A stretch of DNA of 64,000 nt from Pseudonocardia sp. TRM90224 (GCF_021245725.1 NZ_JAJGSX010000003.1:744001-808000); one strand, 5' to 3'. Shown: positions 8,577-16,897, numbered from the stretch's first letter. The notes: generated from the sequence alone by a model not told the origin. A program made the numbers and translations.

Positions 8577-9521
8577 CTACCGGTGCACGTCGGCCGAGGT
8601 GAGCAGGTCGAGCTCGGCGTAGGTCGGGAGGCCTTCCCAGTCGCCGTCGACGGTGACGGCGAAGGCGCCCGCGGCCGCGGCGGTCCGGACACGCTGCGCG
8701 GGTTCGGCACCGCGGATGCGCTCGACGAGGTAGCCGGACGCGAAGGCGTCGCCCGCGCCGACCGGGTCGAGCGTCGCCACCTCGAACAGCGGGACGTCCA
8801 CCAGCTCGCCCTCGATCATCGCGATGGCGCCGTCGCCGCCCCGTTTCACCAGCACCTCGTGGGTGCCGAGCGCGGTGAGCGCGCTCGCGAGAGCAGGGGC
8901 GTCGTCTCCGTCGACGAGCAGCCGCGCCTCTGCTTCCGTGACGAACAGGATGTCGGCGCGTTCGGCCAGCCACCGGTACTCGGCGGCGGCCTCGGCGCCG
9001 CTCCAGAGCCGTTCACGGTGGTTGACGTCGACCGACACCAGCACCCCGGCCTCGCGGGCCCCCTCGACGGCCGCGTGCACGGCCTCCCGCGCCGAGGCGC
9101 TCAGCGCCGGCGTGATGCCGGTGACGTGCAGGATCTCGGCGTTGTCGAGCACGTCGTGGTCGAGATCGGCGGCGGAGAGGCGCGATCCGGCGCTGCCGGC
9201 TCGGCGGTACGTCACACGCGTGACGGTGCTCGTGCGCCGCTCCTTGACCATCAACCCGGTCGGCGCGGCAGGATCGGTCCGCACCCCGCTGACGTCGACC
9301 TGCTGCCCGGCGAGCGTCTGGCGCACAAGTGCGCCGAACTCGTCGTCACCGAGCCGTCCGATCCACGCCGACGGCACGCCGAGCCTGGCCGCGCCGATCG
9401 CCACGTTCGCCTCGGCACCCGCCACGCGCAGGTCGAGCGAACGGCTCTGACGCAGCAGCCCGATGCCCGGTGTCGCGAGCACGGCCATCGCCTCGCCGAG
9501 GGTGACCAGCTGGGCGGTCAT
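8577..9521 (-). CDS. dgoK: 2-keto-3-deoxygalactonate/gluconate kinase (PfkB family)
   Basis: 314 residues of the PfkB/ribokinase family. The N-terminus holds the substrate-binding region LGEAMAVL and AGAEANVAIGAARLG. The C-terminal signature DPVGAGDAFASGYL contains the catalytic aspartate and the anion hole. The family phosphorylates 2-keto-3-deoxy sugar acids with ATP. Because the start overlaps the stop of an aldolase gene (ATGA at 9518-9521) and a galactonate dehydratase gene is divergent from the pair, the substrate is probably 2-keto-3-deoxygalactonate. KdgK-type activity on deoxygluconate cannot be excluded. The symbol follows pathway context, since this PfkB-type enzyme is not homologous to E. 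coli DgoK. Confidence 0.8.
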   Translation of the reverse strand: MTAQLVTLGEAMAVLATPGIGLLRQSRSLDLRVAGAEANVAIGAARLGVPSAWIGRLGDDEFGALVRQTLAGQQVDVSGVRTDPAAPTGLMVKERRTSTVTRVTYRRAGSAGSRLSAADLDHDVLDNAEILHVTGITPALSASAREAVHAAVEGAREAGVLVSVDVNHRERLWSGAEAAAEYRWLAERADILFVTEAEARLLVDGDDAPALASALTALGTHEVLVKRGGDGAIAMIEGELVDVPLFEVATLDPVGAGDAFASGYLVERIRGAEPAQRVRTAAAAGAFAVTVDGDWEGLPTYAELDLLTSADVHR

Positions 9522-10165
9522 GGAACGCGCCGCGCGGCCGAGATCGCCTTCTCGGCCCGCTCGCGCAGCGCGTCGAGCGGGCCGTCGAGCAGCGCGTCGC
9601 CCAGCAGCGGGCTGCCCAGCCCGACCGCGATGGCGCCGGCCTCCAGGTAGGCGGGGATGTCGTCGAGCGCGACCCCGCCGGTCGGGACGAACGGGATGTC
9701 GTCCAGCGGCGCCCGCACCTCACGCAGGTAACGCGGCCCGCCGAGGCTGGCCGGGAAGAGCTTGACCGCGGCGGCCCCGAGCTCCCACGCCCGCTCGGCC
9801 TCCGTCGCGGTGAACGCGCCGGGGTACCAGCGGAGCCCCGCGGCGTGCGCCGCCTCCGCGACCGCTGCCGACGTCCCCGGCGCGACGACGAACTGCGCGC
9901 CCGCCTCGGCTGCGGCGCGCGCCTGCTCCGCGGTGCGCACGGTGCCCACCCCGACCTCGACGGCATCGCCGTGTCGTTCCCGGGCGGCGGTGACGGCGGC
10001 GAGCGCGCCCGGCGTGTTCATCGTGATCTCCAGGCAGGTGATGCCGGCGTCGACGAGCACGTCCAGGGCCTCGGCGACCCGCGAACCTTCCGCGGAGCGG
10101 AGTATCGCGATTATCCGGGTGCGCACCAGCTGGTGGCCGGGATCCGGGCGGCTGCTGTGGGTCAC
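9518..10165 (-). CDS. dgoA: 2-dehydro-3-deoxy-6-phosphogalactonate/gluconate aldolase
   Basis: 215 residues, a class I aldolase of the KDPG/KDPGal family with a TIM-barrel fold. Seen motifs: IIAILRS at the N-terminus, GITCLEITMNTPGA with the catalytic glutamate, VGVGTVRT, and AVKLFPAS with the Schiff-base lysine. GTG 10165 is chosen because GGAGG sits 4 bases upstream; longer frames run into the divergent dehydratase gene. It cleaves the phosphorylated keto-deoxy acid to pyruvate and glyceraldehyde 3-phosphate. Together with the kinase and dehydratase this completes galactonate breakdown. Use of the gluconate epimer cannot be ruled out by sequence. Confidence 0.85.
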   Translation of the reverse strand: MTHSSRPDPGHQLVRTRIIAILRSAEGSRVAEALDVLVDAGITCLEITMNTPGALAAVTAARERHGDAVEVGVGTVRTAEQARAAAEAGAQFVVAPGTSAAVAEAAHAAGLRWYPGAFTATEAERAWELGAAAVKLFPASLGGPRYLREVRAPLDDIPFVPTGGVALDDIPAYLEAGAIAVGLGSPLLGDALLDGPLDALRERAEKAISAARRVP

Positions 10166-10193
10166 CGATCCTCCAGGTGCGAGTCTGGGGTGC

Positions 10194-11339
10194 GTGAAGA
10201 TCGTAGGCGTAGAGACGTTCCTGGTTCCGCCGCGCTGGCTCTTCCTCAAGATCACGACGGACAGCGGGGTCGCCGGGTGGGGCGAGCCGGTGGTCGAGGG
10301 GCGGGCGCACACCGTCGCCGCTGCCGTCGACGAGCTGTCCGACCTGCTGATCGGCGCCGACCCCGCGCGCATCGAGGACCTGTGGCAGACGATGACCCGC
10401 GGCAACTTCTACCGCGGCGGCCCGGTGCTCTCCAGCGCGGTCAGCGGCGTCGACCAGGCACTGTGGGACATCAAGGGCAAGGTGCTCGGGGTGCCCGTGC
10501 ACGAGCTGCTCGGCGGCCCGGTGCGCGACCGCGTCCGGATGTACGGCTGGATCGGCGGCGACGAGCCGGCCGAGATCGCCGAGCGCGCCGCGCAGCGGAT
10601 CGAGGCCGGCTACACCGCCGTCAAGATGAACGTCGGCGGGCGGATGCGGACTCTGGAGTCGATGCGCGAGGTCGGCGCCGCCGTCGCGCGGGTCGCCGCC
10701 GCACGTGAGGTGCTCGGGCCGGACCGGGACGTGGCGATCGACTTCCACGGCCGCGTCTCGCCGGCCCTTGCGCGGGTGCTCTGCCGCGAGCTGGAGCCGC
10801 TGTTCCCGATGTTCGTCGAGGAACCGGTCGTCCCGGAACTGTCGGGCGAGCTGGCGCGGATCTGCGCCTCGACGACGATCCCGATCGCGACGGGCGAGCG
10901 CCTCTACTCCCGATGGGACTTCCAGGGCGTGCTCTCCTCCGGGATCGCCATCGCGCAGCCCGACCTCTCCCACGCCGGCGGCATCTCCGAGTGCCGCCGG
11001 ATCGCGGCGCAAGCCGAGACGCACGGCGTTGCGCTCGCGCCGCACTGCCCGCTCGGCCCGATCGCGCTGGCCTCGTGCCTGCAGGTCGACCTGGCCAGCC
11101 CGAACGCGCTGATCCAGGAGACGAGCCTCGGCATCCACTACAACGTCGGCGGCGACACCCTCGACCACATCGTCGACAAGTCGGTGTTCGCGCTGCACGA
11201 CGGCCACGTCGAGCGGCTCACGGCGCCCGGGCTCGGCATCGAGATCGACGAGGCCGCCGTCCGTGCGGCCGCGGAGCACGGCCACCGCTGGCGCACGCCG
11301 ACGTGGCGGCACGCGGACGGCAGCCACGCGGAGTGGTGA
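10194..11339 (+). CDS. dgoD: D-galactonate dehydratase (enolase superfamily)
   Basis: 381 residues of the mandelate racemase/enolase superfamily. FYRGGPV near residue 69 is the hallmark of galactonate dehydratases. Metal ligands appear in AIDFHGR, FVEEPVV and ATGERLYSR, and HCPLGPIALA holds the catalytic histidine. It converts D-galactonate to 2-keto-3-deoxygalactonate. GTG 10194 begins right at the conserved N-terminus (KIVGVETFLVPPRW). Only 28 bp separate it from the divergent aldolase start, so promoter elements must overlap coding sequence. It is convergent with the phosphotransferase-like gene, with a family B repeat between them. Confidence 0.9.
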   Translation: MKIVGVETFLVPPRWLFLKITTDSGVAGWGEPVVEGRAHTVAAAVDELSDLLIGADPARIEDLWQTMTRGNFYRGGPVLSSAVSGVDQALWDIKGKVLGVPVHELLGGPVRDRVRMYGWIGGDEPAEIAERAAQRIEAGYTAVKMNVGGRMRTLESMREVGAAVARVAAAREVLGPDRDVAIDFHGRVSPALARVLCRELEPLFPMFVEEPVVPELSGELARICASTTIPIATGERLYSRWDFQGVLSSGIAIAQPDLSHAGGISECRRIAAQAETHGVALAPHCPLGPIALASCLQVDLASPNALIQETSLGIHYNVGGDTLDHIVDKSVFALHDGHVERLTAPGLGIEIDEAAVRAAAEHGHRWRTPTWRHADGSHAEW

Positions 11340-11358
11340 CCGTCCGTAGCTGGCGGGG

Positions 11359-11411
11359 AGGGCAGGAAAGCCACTTTCCTGCCCTGTGGGGACCGGAAAG
11401 TGGCTTTCCTG
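11359..11411. repeat. Family B inverted repeat, copy 1 (likely bidirectional terminator)
   Basis: The sequence contains GGGCAGGAAAG, a CCA loop and CTTTCCTGCCC (11-bp arms). In addition CAGGAAAGCCACTTTCC pairs perfectly with GGAAAGTGGCTTTCCTG further on, so two alternative folds exist. It sits between the convergent ends of the dehydratase gene (11339) and the phosphotransferase-like gene (11434). No U-tract follows, as is common in actinobacterial terminators. Four other copies are in the window. Confidence 0.8.
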
Positions 11412-11433
11412 AACCACCCCGGCCGCCACGTGG

Positions 11434-13965
11434 CTACTCCGGGTGAGCGCCGCCCGCCGCCACCAGCTCGACGGTTCCTTGCGTCCCGTTCACCCGCACC
11501 CGGTCGCCGGTGTGCAGGCGGCTGGTCGCGTTGCCGCAGCCGACGACGGCGGGGATGCCCAGCTCCCGCGCGACGATCGCGGCGTGTGAGAGCGGCGCGC
11601 CCACATCGGTGACGACGGCGGCGACCCGCGGGAAGAGCGGCGTCCACCCGACGTTCGTCACCGTCGTCACCAGCACCTCGCCGGGTTCGAGCGCCTCGCC
11701 CTCGTCGGCGCTGCGCAGCACCCGCACGGTTCCCTCGACGACCCCCTTCGCGCCGGGGAAACCGCTGATCACACCCTCGACCGGCGCCGTCGCCGCGAGA
11801 GACTCGTCGAAGACGTCCCCGCGCCGGTCGGGGTCGGCCGCCCACGCGAACGGGTCGAAGTGCCCGCGGATCAGCGACGGGTACGGCGGCAGCTCGCGGT
11901 AGCGCTCGTAGGCCGCGCGCCGGTCGCCGGTGTCGGGCACCTCCTCGCCGCGCAGCACGCCCGGCACCTCGTCGATCGTCAGCATGAAGACGTCGTCGCC
12001 GAGCCCGGTGAGCTCCCCGGCCCGCAGCAGGTAGCTGCGCAGCACGGCGAAGACCCTGATCAGCTCGGTGCGCGCCATCTCGCGGCCCCGCTCGGCGCGG
12101 GCCCACCGGTCGAGTCGCTTGCGCGTCGCCGCGACCTTGCGCGGGTGCGCGGCGACGAGCCGGTCCCACGCCTCCCGGTTCGCCCGCTCCTGCTTCTCCA
12201 GCAGCTGGAGCGGGTCGGCGCCGGCGGCGCGCAAGGCGGTGAGCTGCGCGTCGAGCCAGCCAGGACGTTCGGTCGGGCGCGGCAGCGACACCTCGAACTC
12301 GTGCGGGCCACGGTGCCCGTACCGGCTCGCGTACGTGGCGGCGTCGATCTCCCCGCGTTCCAGCAGCGCCAGCCCGACGACGGGGCCGAGGCTGGCCAGC
12401 ACGTCGCCGTCAATGGTCAGGCCCGACGTCAGCGCGGTTGCATCGGCCTCGCCGACCAGCTTGCGCAGCCGCTTCTGGGCGGTCAGCAGTGCCACCGGGT
12501 CGCTGCGCCCCGCCGCGGAGAGCATGTCCGAGGCCTTCTCGAGCAGCGGGCGCAGCTCGGCGTCCCACATCGCGGCGAGCTGCCGCGCGTCGGCGGTCGC
12601 GGAGATCCGCTCGACCAGCCCCGCGCAGCGCGCCGGGTTGCCGGCGATGTACGCGGGCAGTGCCTTCCCGTCCGCCCTGATCAGCCGCAGCGTCGTGACG
12701 ATCTTCGGGAGGAGCTGGCGGAGCACGGCGAGCCTGCGCAGCGGGACGGGCGGGATCGCCGTGGCGTCGGGCAGGCGGCCGAAGGTGTTCACGGTGAGCG
12801 AGCGGAAGCGCTTCTCGCTCACGCCGACCAGCCCGGACAGCGCGGCGGCGAGGCTCAGGTTCATGTAGAACCGCCCGCCGACGATCCCGTACGCCCTGCG
12901 GTCGGGCAGCGACGTCGTCGGCATCGCGTGGTCCATGAAGATCCGCACGAGCGACCACGTGCTGGGCGTCATGACGTCCGGGATGGCCTCGCCGAGGTTC
13001 GTGCTCGTCCAGAGGAAGTCGCCGGCGAGGCTGTCGTTCCACGGGTCGCGCAGCCCGGTGATCGGGCGCGCCTGCACGATCGCGAACCGGCCGGCGGCGA
13101 GCGCCCACTCGACGTCCATCGGGCGGCCGTAGCGTGCGGCGATCCGCCTGCCCAGCTCCGCGAGCTCGGCGGCCGACCGGTCGTCGAGCACCGCGAGCGC
13201 CCGGCGCTCCGCGGGGACGGGCCGCTCGACGGCGCCCACCTCGGTGCGCACCGTCATGACGGTCTTGTCGCCGGTCCGGCGCTCCCGAACGGCGCCGGTC
13301 GCAGCGTCGAGCACCAGCTCGTCGGGGGTCACGTGCCCCCCGACCAGCGACTCGCCGAGCCCCCACGTCGCGTTGACGACCATGCGGTCGGTCATGCCGG
13401 AGACGGGGTCGGCGGTGAACAGCACGCCCGCGGCGTCGGCGTCGACGAGCTCCTGCACCACGACGGCGAGCGCGACGTCACCGGGCTCGATGCGCTCGCG
13501 GCGGCGGTACTCGATCGCCCGGTCCGTCCAGAGCGATGCCCAGCAGCGCCGCACGGCCTCCAGCACGGCTTCCTCGCCGCTGATGTCGAGGTAGGTGTCC
13601 TGCTGCCCGGCGAAGGACGCGCCCGGCAGGTCCTCCGCGGTGGCCGACGACCGCACCGCGACGGCGGGTGCCCCCATCGCCGCGTACGCCTTGCGGATCG
13701 GCGCCGCGAGCTCCTCGGGGATCTCGTGAGCCGCGAACAGCTCGAACATCCGCGCTTGCGCGTTCGCCTCTCCGGCTGCGGCGAGGATCCGCTCCTGCAA
13801 CCCGTGCGCCTCGACGAACGCGCGGTACGCCGCCGTCGTGATGTGGAATCCCGGCGGCACCGGGATGCCGGCGCGGCTGAGTACGGCGAGCGATGCGCCC
13901 TTGCCGCCCACGAGCGCGAGATCGGCTGCTGCGTCGTCGAGGGGGAGGACGGTCGGCGAGCTCAT
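11434..13965 (-). CDS. PEP-synthase-like enzyme, rifampin phosphotransferase type
   Basis: 843 residues with the architecture of rifampin phosphotransferases and PEP synthases. The N-terminal ATP-grasp domain shows GGKGASLA, AVRSSATAEDLPGASFAGQQDTYL and WGLGESLVGG. A long helical middle part covers residues about 320-700. The C-terminal swivelling histidine domain has GAPLSHAAIVARELGIPAVVG. Length and helical middle match Rph (about 860 residues), which moves a phosphate from ATP onto rifampin through the histidine. A different substrate is possible. ATG 13965 is preferred over 14001, with AAGGA 6 bases upstream. The palindrome at 13993-14020 just upstream suggests repressor control. Confidence 0.78.
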   Translation of the reverse strand: MSSPTVLPLDDAAADLALVGGKGASLAVLSRAGIPVPPGFHITTAAYRAFVEAHGLQERILAAAGEANAQARMFELFAAHEIPEELAAPIRKAYAAMGAPAVAVRSSATAEDLPGASFAGQQDTYLDISGEEAVLEAVRRCWASLWTDRAIEYRRRERIEPGDVALAVVVQELVDADAAGVLFTADPVSGMTDRMVVNATWGLGESLVGGHVTPDELVLDAATGAVRERRTGDKTVMTVRTEVGAVERPVPAERRALAVLDDRSAAELAELGRRIAARYGRPMDVEWALAAGRFAIVQARPITGLRDPWNDSLAGDFLWTSTNLGEAIPDVMTPSTWSLVRIFMDHAMPTTSLPDRRAYGIVGGRFYMNLSLAAALSGLVGVSEKRFRSLTVNTFGRLPDATAIPPVPLRRLAVLRQLLPKIVTTLRLIRADGKALPAYIAGNPARCAGLVERISATADARQLAAMWDAELRPLLEKASDMLSAAGRSDPVALLTAQKRLRKLVGEADATALTSGLTIDGDVLASLGPVVGLALLERGEIDAATYASRYGHRGPHEFEVSLPRPTERPGWLDAQLTALRAAGADPLQLLEKQERANREAWDRLVAAHPRKVAATRKRLDRWARAERGREMARTELIRVFAVLRSYLLRAGELTGLGDDVFMLTIDEVPGVLRGEEVPDTGDRRAAYERYRELPPYPSLIRGHFDPFAWAADPDRRGDVFDESLAATAPVEGVISGFPGAKGVVEGTVRVLRSADEGEALEPGEVLVTTVTNVGWTPLFPRVAAVVTDVGAPLSHAAIVARELGIPAVVGCGNATSRLHTGDRVRVNGTQGTVELVAAGGAHPE

Positions 13966-13992
13966 GTCGGTTCCTTCGACAGCTCTGGTCGG

Positions 13993-14020
13993 GATGACCA
14001 AATGTGTTCATCTGGTCATC
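13993..14020. promoter_or_regulatory. Palindromic operator upstream of the Rph-like gene
   Basis: GATGACCA (13993-14000) and TGGTCATC (14013-14020) form a perfect 8-bp inverted repeat with a 12-bp spacer. It begins 27 bases upstream of ATG 13965. Size and spacing suit a dimeric regulator such as TetR, MarR or LacI. It is not the rifamycin-associated element known for rifamycin-induced genes, as far as I can compare. Confidence 0.5.
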
Positions 14021-14065
14021 GCGGACTGTAGGCTCCTCCCGACCTACCGGCAAGAGACTTCCGTC

Positions 14066-15181
14066 TCAGTCCCGCCCGGCGCTCCACACCCGGGTGACCT
14101 CGGTGAACCCGCGCCGCAGGTACCACTCGCGCGGCCAGTCGGCGACCGTTGCGCGCAGCGCCAGCACATCGCAGCCCGCCGCTCCCGTGAGCGAGAGCGC
14201 CTCGGCGAGCAACGCGTCGCCGTGGCCGCGGCCCCGGTGCTCCGGATCGGTGTTGACCATGTCCAGCTCGGCCGTCGCACCGTCGATCTTGAGCAGAGCG
14301 GACGCGACCACCTCGTCGTCGCTGCCGCTGCCGGCGCTGCGGATGCCGAGCACCCGCAGGTCGACGACCTCCGCTTCCAGCAGGTACCGGTCGGCGAGCT
14401 GGTCGACCACGGCCTCGGCGACGTCCGGGATGCCGCGCCGCCACATGCGCCGCCACATCGGCCGCGCCGCGTCGACGTCCACCACGTCGACGATGCTGCC
14501 GAGGGTGTTGCTGCCCGCTCCGCCGGTCGGCTTCGTGAGAACGGCGACCTCCTGCACGTCCCAGCCGAGCTCGCGCAAGCCGTCGACGGCGGTCGGGTGC
14601 GAGAGCGTCATCCACCGGTGCTTCAGGCCCGCGCTGCCGAGCACCCGATCGGCCTCGGCCGCGGCGGTGCCGGCGTCGACCGGCTCGTCGAACAGCACCT
14701 GGTTGTGCTGGTAGGACTCGGGCGCCCCGGCGAGCAGCACACCGACCCCGCCCGCGACCCGCACCTCGCGCGACGCCACCCTGCGCAGCAGGGACGGCTC
14801 GGTGAGGCGCGCCCGCCCCGCGAGGTCGGTCGGCACGTCGCGCGGCGGCTCGAAGCCGGTCGGCCCCGGCCGGTAGGGCAGCACCGCCAGCACGGCCGAC
14901 GTCGGCACCGGCCCGTACGCGTGCGGGAACGTCATGGAGGCCGGGTCGGACGGCACTCCCGGCTCCCACCGGACCTCGACCCCGATCCGCTCCGGGTCGA
15001 GCACCAGCAGCATCAGGTCGGACCGGCCCGCGAACAGCCGCTCGGCCGGCAGCATCACCTGCTCCGGCGTCGACAGGTGGACGAAGCCCACCTCGGCCAG
15101 CGACGGCGGTGCAACAGCGCCCACCGCCAGCGCGGCGCGCCACTCGGACGGGCTGATCAGGTGCAACAGGGTCCCGGCCAT
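14066..15181 (-). CDS. DUF952-GNAT fusion protein (N-acetyltransferase)
   Basis: 371 residues. Residues 1-100 look like a DUF952 domain (TLLHLISPSEW, VGFVHLSTPEQV, LVLDPERI, FPHAYGPVP). Residues about 150-371 form one or two GNAT folds. The clear acetyl-CoA motif is NTDPEHRGRGHGDALLAEALSL, followed by WYLRRGF near the C-terminus. GNAT enzymes move an acetyl group from acetyl-CoA to an amine; the substrate here cannot be told. ATG 15181 begins at the first conserved strand of DUF952, while the longer frame to 15265 would run over the mftA promoter region. It is divergent from mftA. Confidence 0.75.
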   Translation of the reverse strand: MAGTLLHLISPSEWRAALAVGAVAPPSLAEVGFVHLSTPEQVMLPAERLFAGRSDLMLLVLDPERIGVEVRWEPGVPSDPASMTFPHAYGPVPTSAVLAVLPYRPGPTGFEPPRDVPTDLAGRARLTEPSLLRRVASREVRVAGGVGVLLAGAPESYQHNQVLFDEPVDAGTAAAEADRVLGSAGLKHRWMTLSHPTAVDGLRELGWDVQEVAVLTKPTGGAGSNTLGSIVDVVDVDAARPMWRRMWRRGIPDVAEAVVDQLADRYLLEAEVVDLRVLGIRSAGSGSDDEVVASALLKIDGATAELDMVNTDPEHRGRGHGDALLAEALSLTGAAGCDVLALRATVADWPREWYLRRGFTEVTRVWSAGRD

Positions 15182-15198
15182 TCGGTCAGTCTGCACTG

Positions 15199-15210
15199 GT
15201 CCGATCGGAC
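15199..15210. promoter_or_regulatory. Perfect 12-bp palindrome in the GNAT/mftA intergenic region
   Basis: GTCCGATCGGAC is a perfect palindrome centred at 15204/15205, 18 bases upstream of the GNAT start and 18 bases before the -35 box of the mftA promoter. It could serve either gene as an operator. A 12-bp palindrome can arise by chance in 64 kb of high-GC DNA, so this is moderate evidence only. Confidence 0.35.
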
Positions 15211-15227
15211 GTTCGCGGCAGCCGTCC

Positions 15228-15256
15228 TTGTCTTTGGCACCCGGTGCCAATATCGT
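15228..15256 (+). promoter_or_regulatory. mftA promoter with operator palindrome in the spacer
   Basis: A -35-like TTGTCT (15228-15233) and a -10-like TATCGT (15251-15256, fitting TAnnnT) are separated by exactly 17 bp. That spacer is itself a perfect palindrome, TTGGCACCcGGTGCCAA (15234-15250). The predicted start of transcription near 15263 would leave a 30-base leader with GGAG 6 bases before the mftA ATG. A protein bound to the spacer would block polymerase, or twist the promoter as MerR-type activators do. In mycobacteria the TetR-type MftR represses mft genes, but no mftR is next to this promoter. Confidence 0.6.
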
Positions 15257-15292
15257 CTGCCGCACCCGACCGCGCGACGAACGGAGACCACC

Positions 15293-15409
15293 ATGGCCCC
15301 CACGAGCGAGTCAGTGCAGACGGAATCAGGGCAGGCCGTCGAGGAGCCGCTCGTCGAGGAGACCCTCGTCGAAGAGGTCTCGATCGACGGCATGTGCGGT
15401 GTCTATTAA
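15293..15409 (+). CDS. mftA: Mycofactocin precursor peptide MftA
   Basis: 38 residues ending in IDGMCGVY, the invariant core of mycofactocin precursors. MftC acts on the C-terminal Val-Tyr pair and MftE then releases it, giving the redox cofactor. The leader is acidic (EEPLVEETLVEEVS), typical for recognition by MftB. ATG 15293 has GGAG at 15283-15286. It is the first gene of an operon running to mftE, with its stop overlapping the mftB start by 11 bases. The upstream promoter carries a 17-bp palindrome. Confidence 0.97.
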   Translation: MAPTSESVQTESGQAVEEPLVEETLVEEVSIDGMCGVY

Positions 15410-15677
15410 CCAGTTCGACCCGGGCCTGCCCTATCGGTGCAGTCCGAGTGTCGCGTTGCGCCCGGAGCCGTTCGGGGCGCTCGTCTACCACTTCGGCACG
15501 CGCAAGCTGTCGTTCCTGAAGACCCCCGAGCTGCTCCAGGTCGTCTCGGGGCTGGCGGACCACCCCGACGTGCACGCGGCCGTCGAGGCGGCCGGGGTCG
15601 CGGAGGCGCAGCGGCCCGCCTACCTGCGTGCGCTCGCCGGGCTGGCCGCGAGCGGGACGATCGAGGAGCGCGTGTGA
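15399..15677 (+). CDS. mftB: Mycofactocin peptide chaperone MftB
   Basis: 92 residues, a RiPP-recognition-element protein that binds the MftA leader and presents it to MftC. Seen: an N-terminal RCSPSVALRPEPFGALVYHF strand pattern and KLSFLKTPELLQVVSGL, both typical of MftB. The only suitable start is GTG 15399, inside the last codons of mftA, so the two are translationally coupled. No ribosome-binding site is visible, fitting re-initiation from mftA. The stop overlaps the mftC start (GTGA). Confidence 0.93.
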   Translation: MSINQFDPGLPYRCSPSVALRPEPFGALVYHFGTRKLSFLKTPELLQVVSGLADHPDVHAAVEAAGVAEAQRPAYLRALAGLAASGTIEERV

Positions 15678-16897
15678 AGCTGGTCGACCACTTCCAGTAC
15701 GGCCTGAACTCCCCGATCTGCCTCACCTGGGAGCTCACCTACGCCTGCAACCTCGCGTGCGTGCACTGCCTCTCGTCGTCGGGCAGGCGCGACCCGCGCG
15801 AGCTGACCACGGAAGAGGCGAAGGGCGTCGTCGACGAGCTGCAGAAGATGCAGGTCTTCTACGTCAACATCGGCGGCGGCGAGCCGACAGTGCGCCCGGA
15901 CTTCTGGGAGCTGCTCGACTACGCCGTCTCGCACGACGTCGGCGTCAAGTTCTCCACGAACGGCATCAAGATCGACGAGAAGCGGGCCGCGCAGCTCGCC
16001 GCCTCCGACTACGTCGACGTGCAGATCTCGCTCGACGGCGCGACGGCCGAGGTCAACGACCAGGTCCGCGGCCCCGGCTCGTACGACACGGCGGTGCGCG
16101 CGCTCGCCAACCTCGCCGATGCCGGCTTCGGGCAGCCCAAGATCAGCGTGGTGATGACGCGGCAGAACGTCGATCAGCTCGACGACTTCAAGGCCATCGC
16201 CGACCGGTTCGGCGCGCAGCTGCGCATCACCCGGCTGCGCCCGTCGGGCCGCGGCGCCGACGTGTGGGACGAGCTGCACCCCACTGCGGCGCAGCAGCGG
16301 CAGCTGTACGACTGGCTGGTGGCGCACGGCGACAACGTGCTCACCGGCGACTCCTTCTTCCACCTCTCCGCCTACGGGGAGGCGCTGCCGGGGCTCAACC
16401 TGTGCGGGGCCGGCCGGGTGGTCTGCCTGATCGACCCGGTCGGCGACGTCTACGCGTGCCCGTTCGCGATCCACGACAACTTCCTCGCCGGCAACGTCCG
16501 GTCGCCGGGCGGGTTCGAGCAGGTCTGGCGGGGGTCGGAGCTGTTCGCGCAGCTGCGGCAGCCGCAGACCGGCGGCGCATGCCGCAGCTGCGGCTTCTAC
16601 GACTCCTGCCAGGGCGGCTGCATGGCGGCGAAGTTCTTCACCGGCCTCCCGCTCGACGGACCCGACCCCGAGTGCGTCCGGGGGTTCGGCGAGCAGGCCC
16701 TCGCGGCCCGCGACGGCTCCACCACGATCCCGCGCTCCGACGTCGACCACTCCCGGTCGGCACCGCGCAACTCCCGCGGTCCCGTGCCGCTCACGCTGGG
16801 CCGTCGCCCGGACAAGGCTTGTGAGACCAGCCCGCTCGCCGGCCTGGCCGACGACGGCTCCGACTCGCGGCTGCGGGTTGCCGTAGGGGGCAGTTGA
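15674..16897 (+). CDS. mftC: Mycofactocin radical SAM maturase MftC
   Basis: 407 residues. The radical SAM motif CNLACVHC (Cys25, Cys29, Cys32) binds the catalytic [4Fe-4S] cluster. VNIGGGEPTVRPDF is the GGEP strand that binds SAM. The C-terminal SPASM region has LCGAGRVVCLI, VYACPF and CRSCGFYDSCQGGC, ligands for auxiliary clusters. MftC oxidatively decarboxylates the C-terminal tyrosine of MftA and then links it to the neighbouring valine. GTG 15674 overlaps the mftB stop, and its own stop overlaps the next gene (TTGA). The tail beyond residue 350 is low-complexity and may be lineage-specific. Confidence 0.96.
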   Translation: MKLVDHFQYGLNSPICLTWELTYACNLACVHCLSSSGRRDPRELTTEEAKGVVDELQKMQVFYVNIGGGEPTVRPDFWELLDYAVSHDVGVKFSTNGIKIDEKRAAQLAASDYVDVQISLDGATAEVNDQVRGPGSYDTAVRALANLADAGFGQPKISVVMTRQNVDQLDDFKAIADRFGAQLRITRLRPSGRGADVWDELHPTAAQQRQLYDWLVAHGDNVLTGDSFFHLSAYGEALPGLNLCGAGRVVCLIDPVGDVYACPFAIHDNFLAGNVRSPGGFEQVWRGSELFAQLRQPQTGGACRSCGFYDSCQGGCMAAKFFTGLPLDGPDPECVRGFGEQALAARDGSTTIPRSDVDHSRSAPRNSRGPVPLTLGRRPDKACETSPLAGLADDGSDSRLRVAVGGS

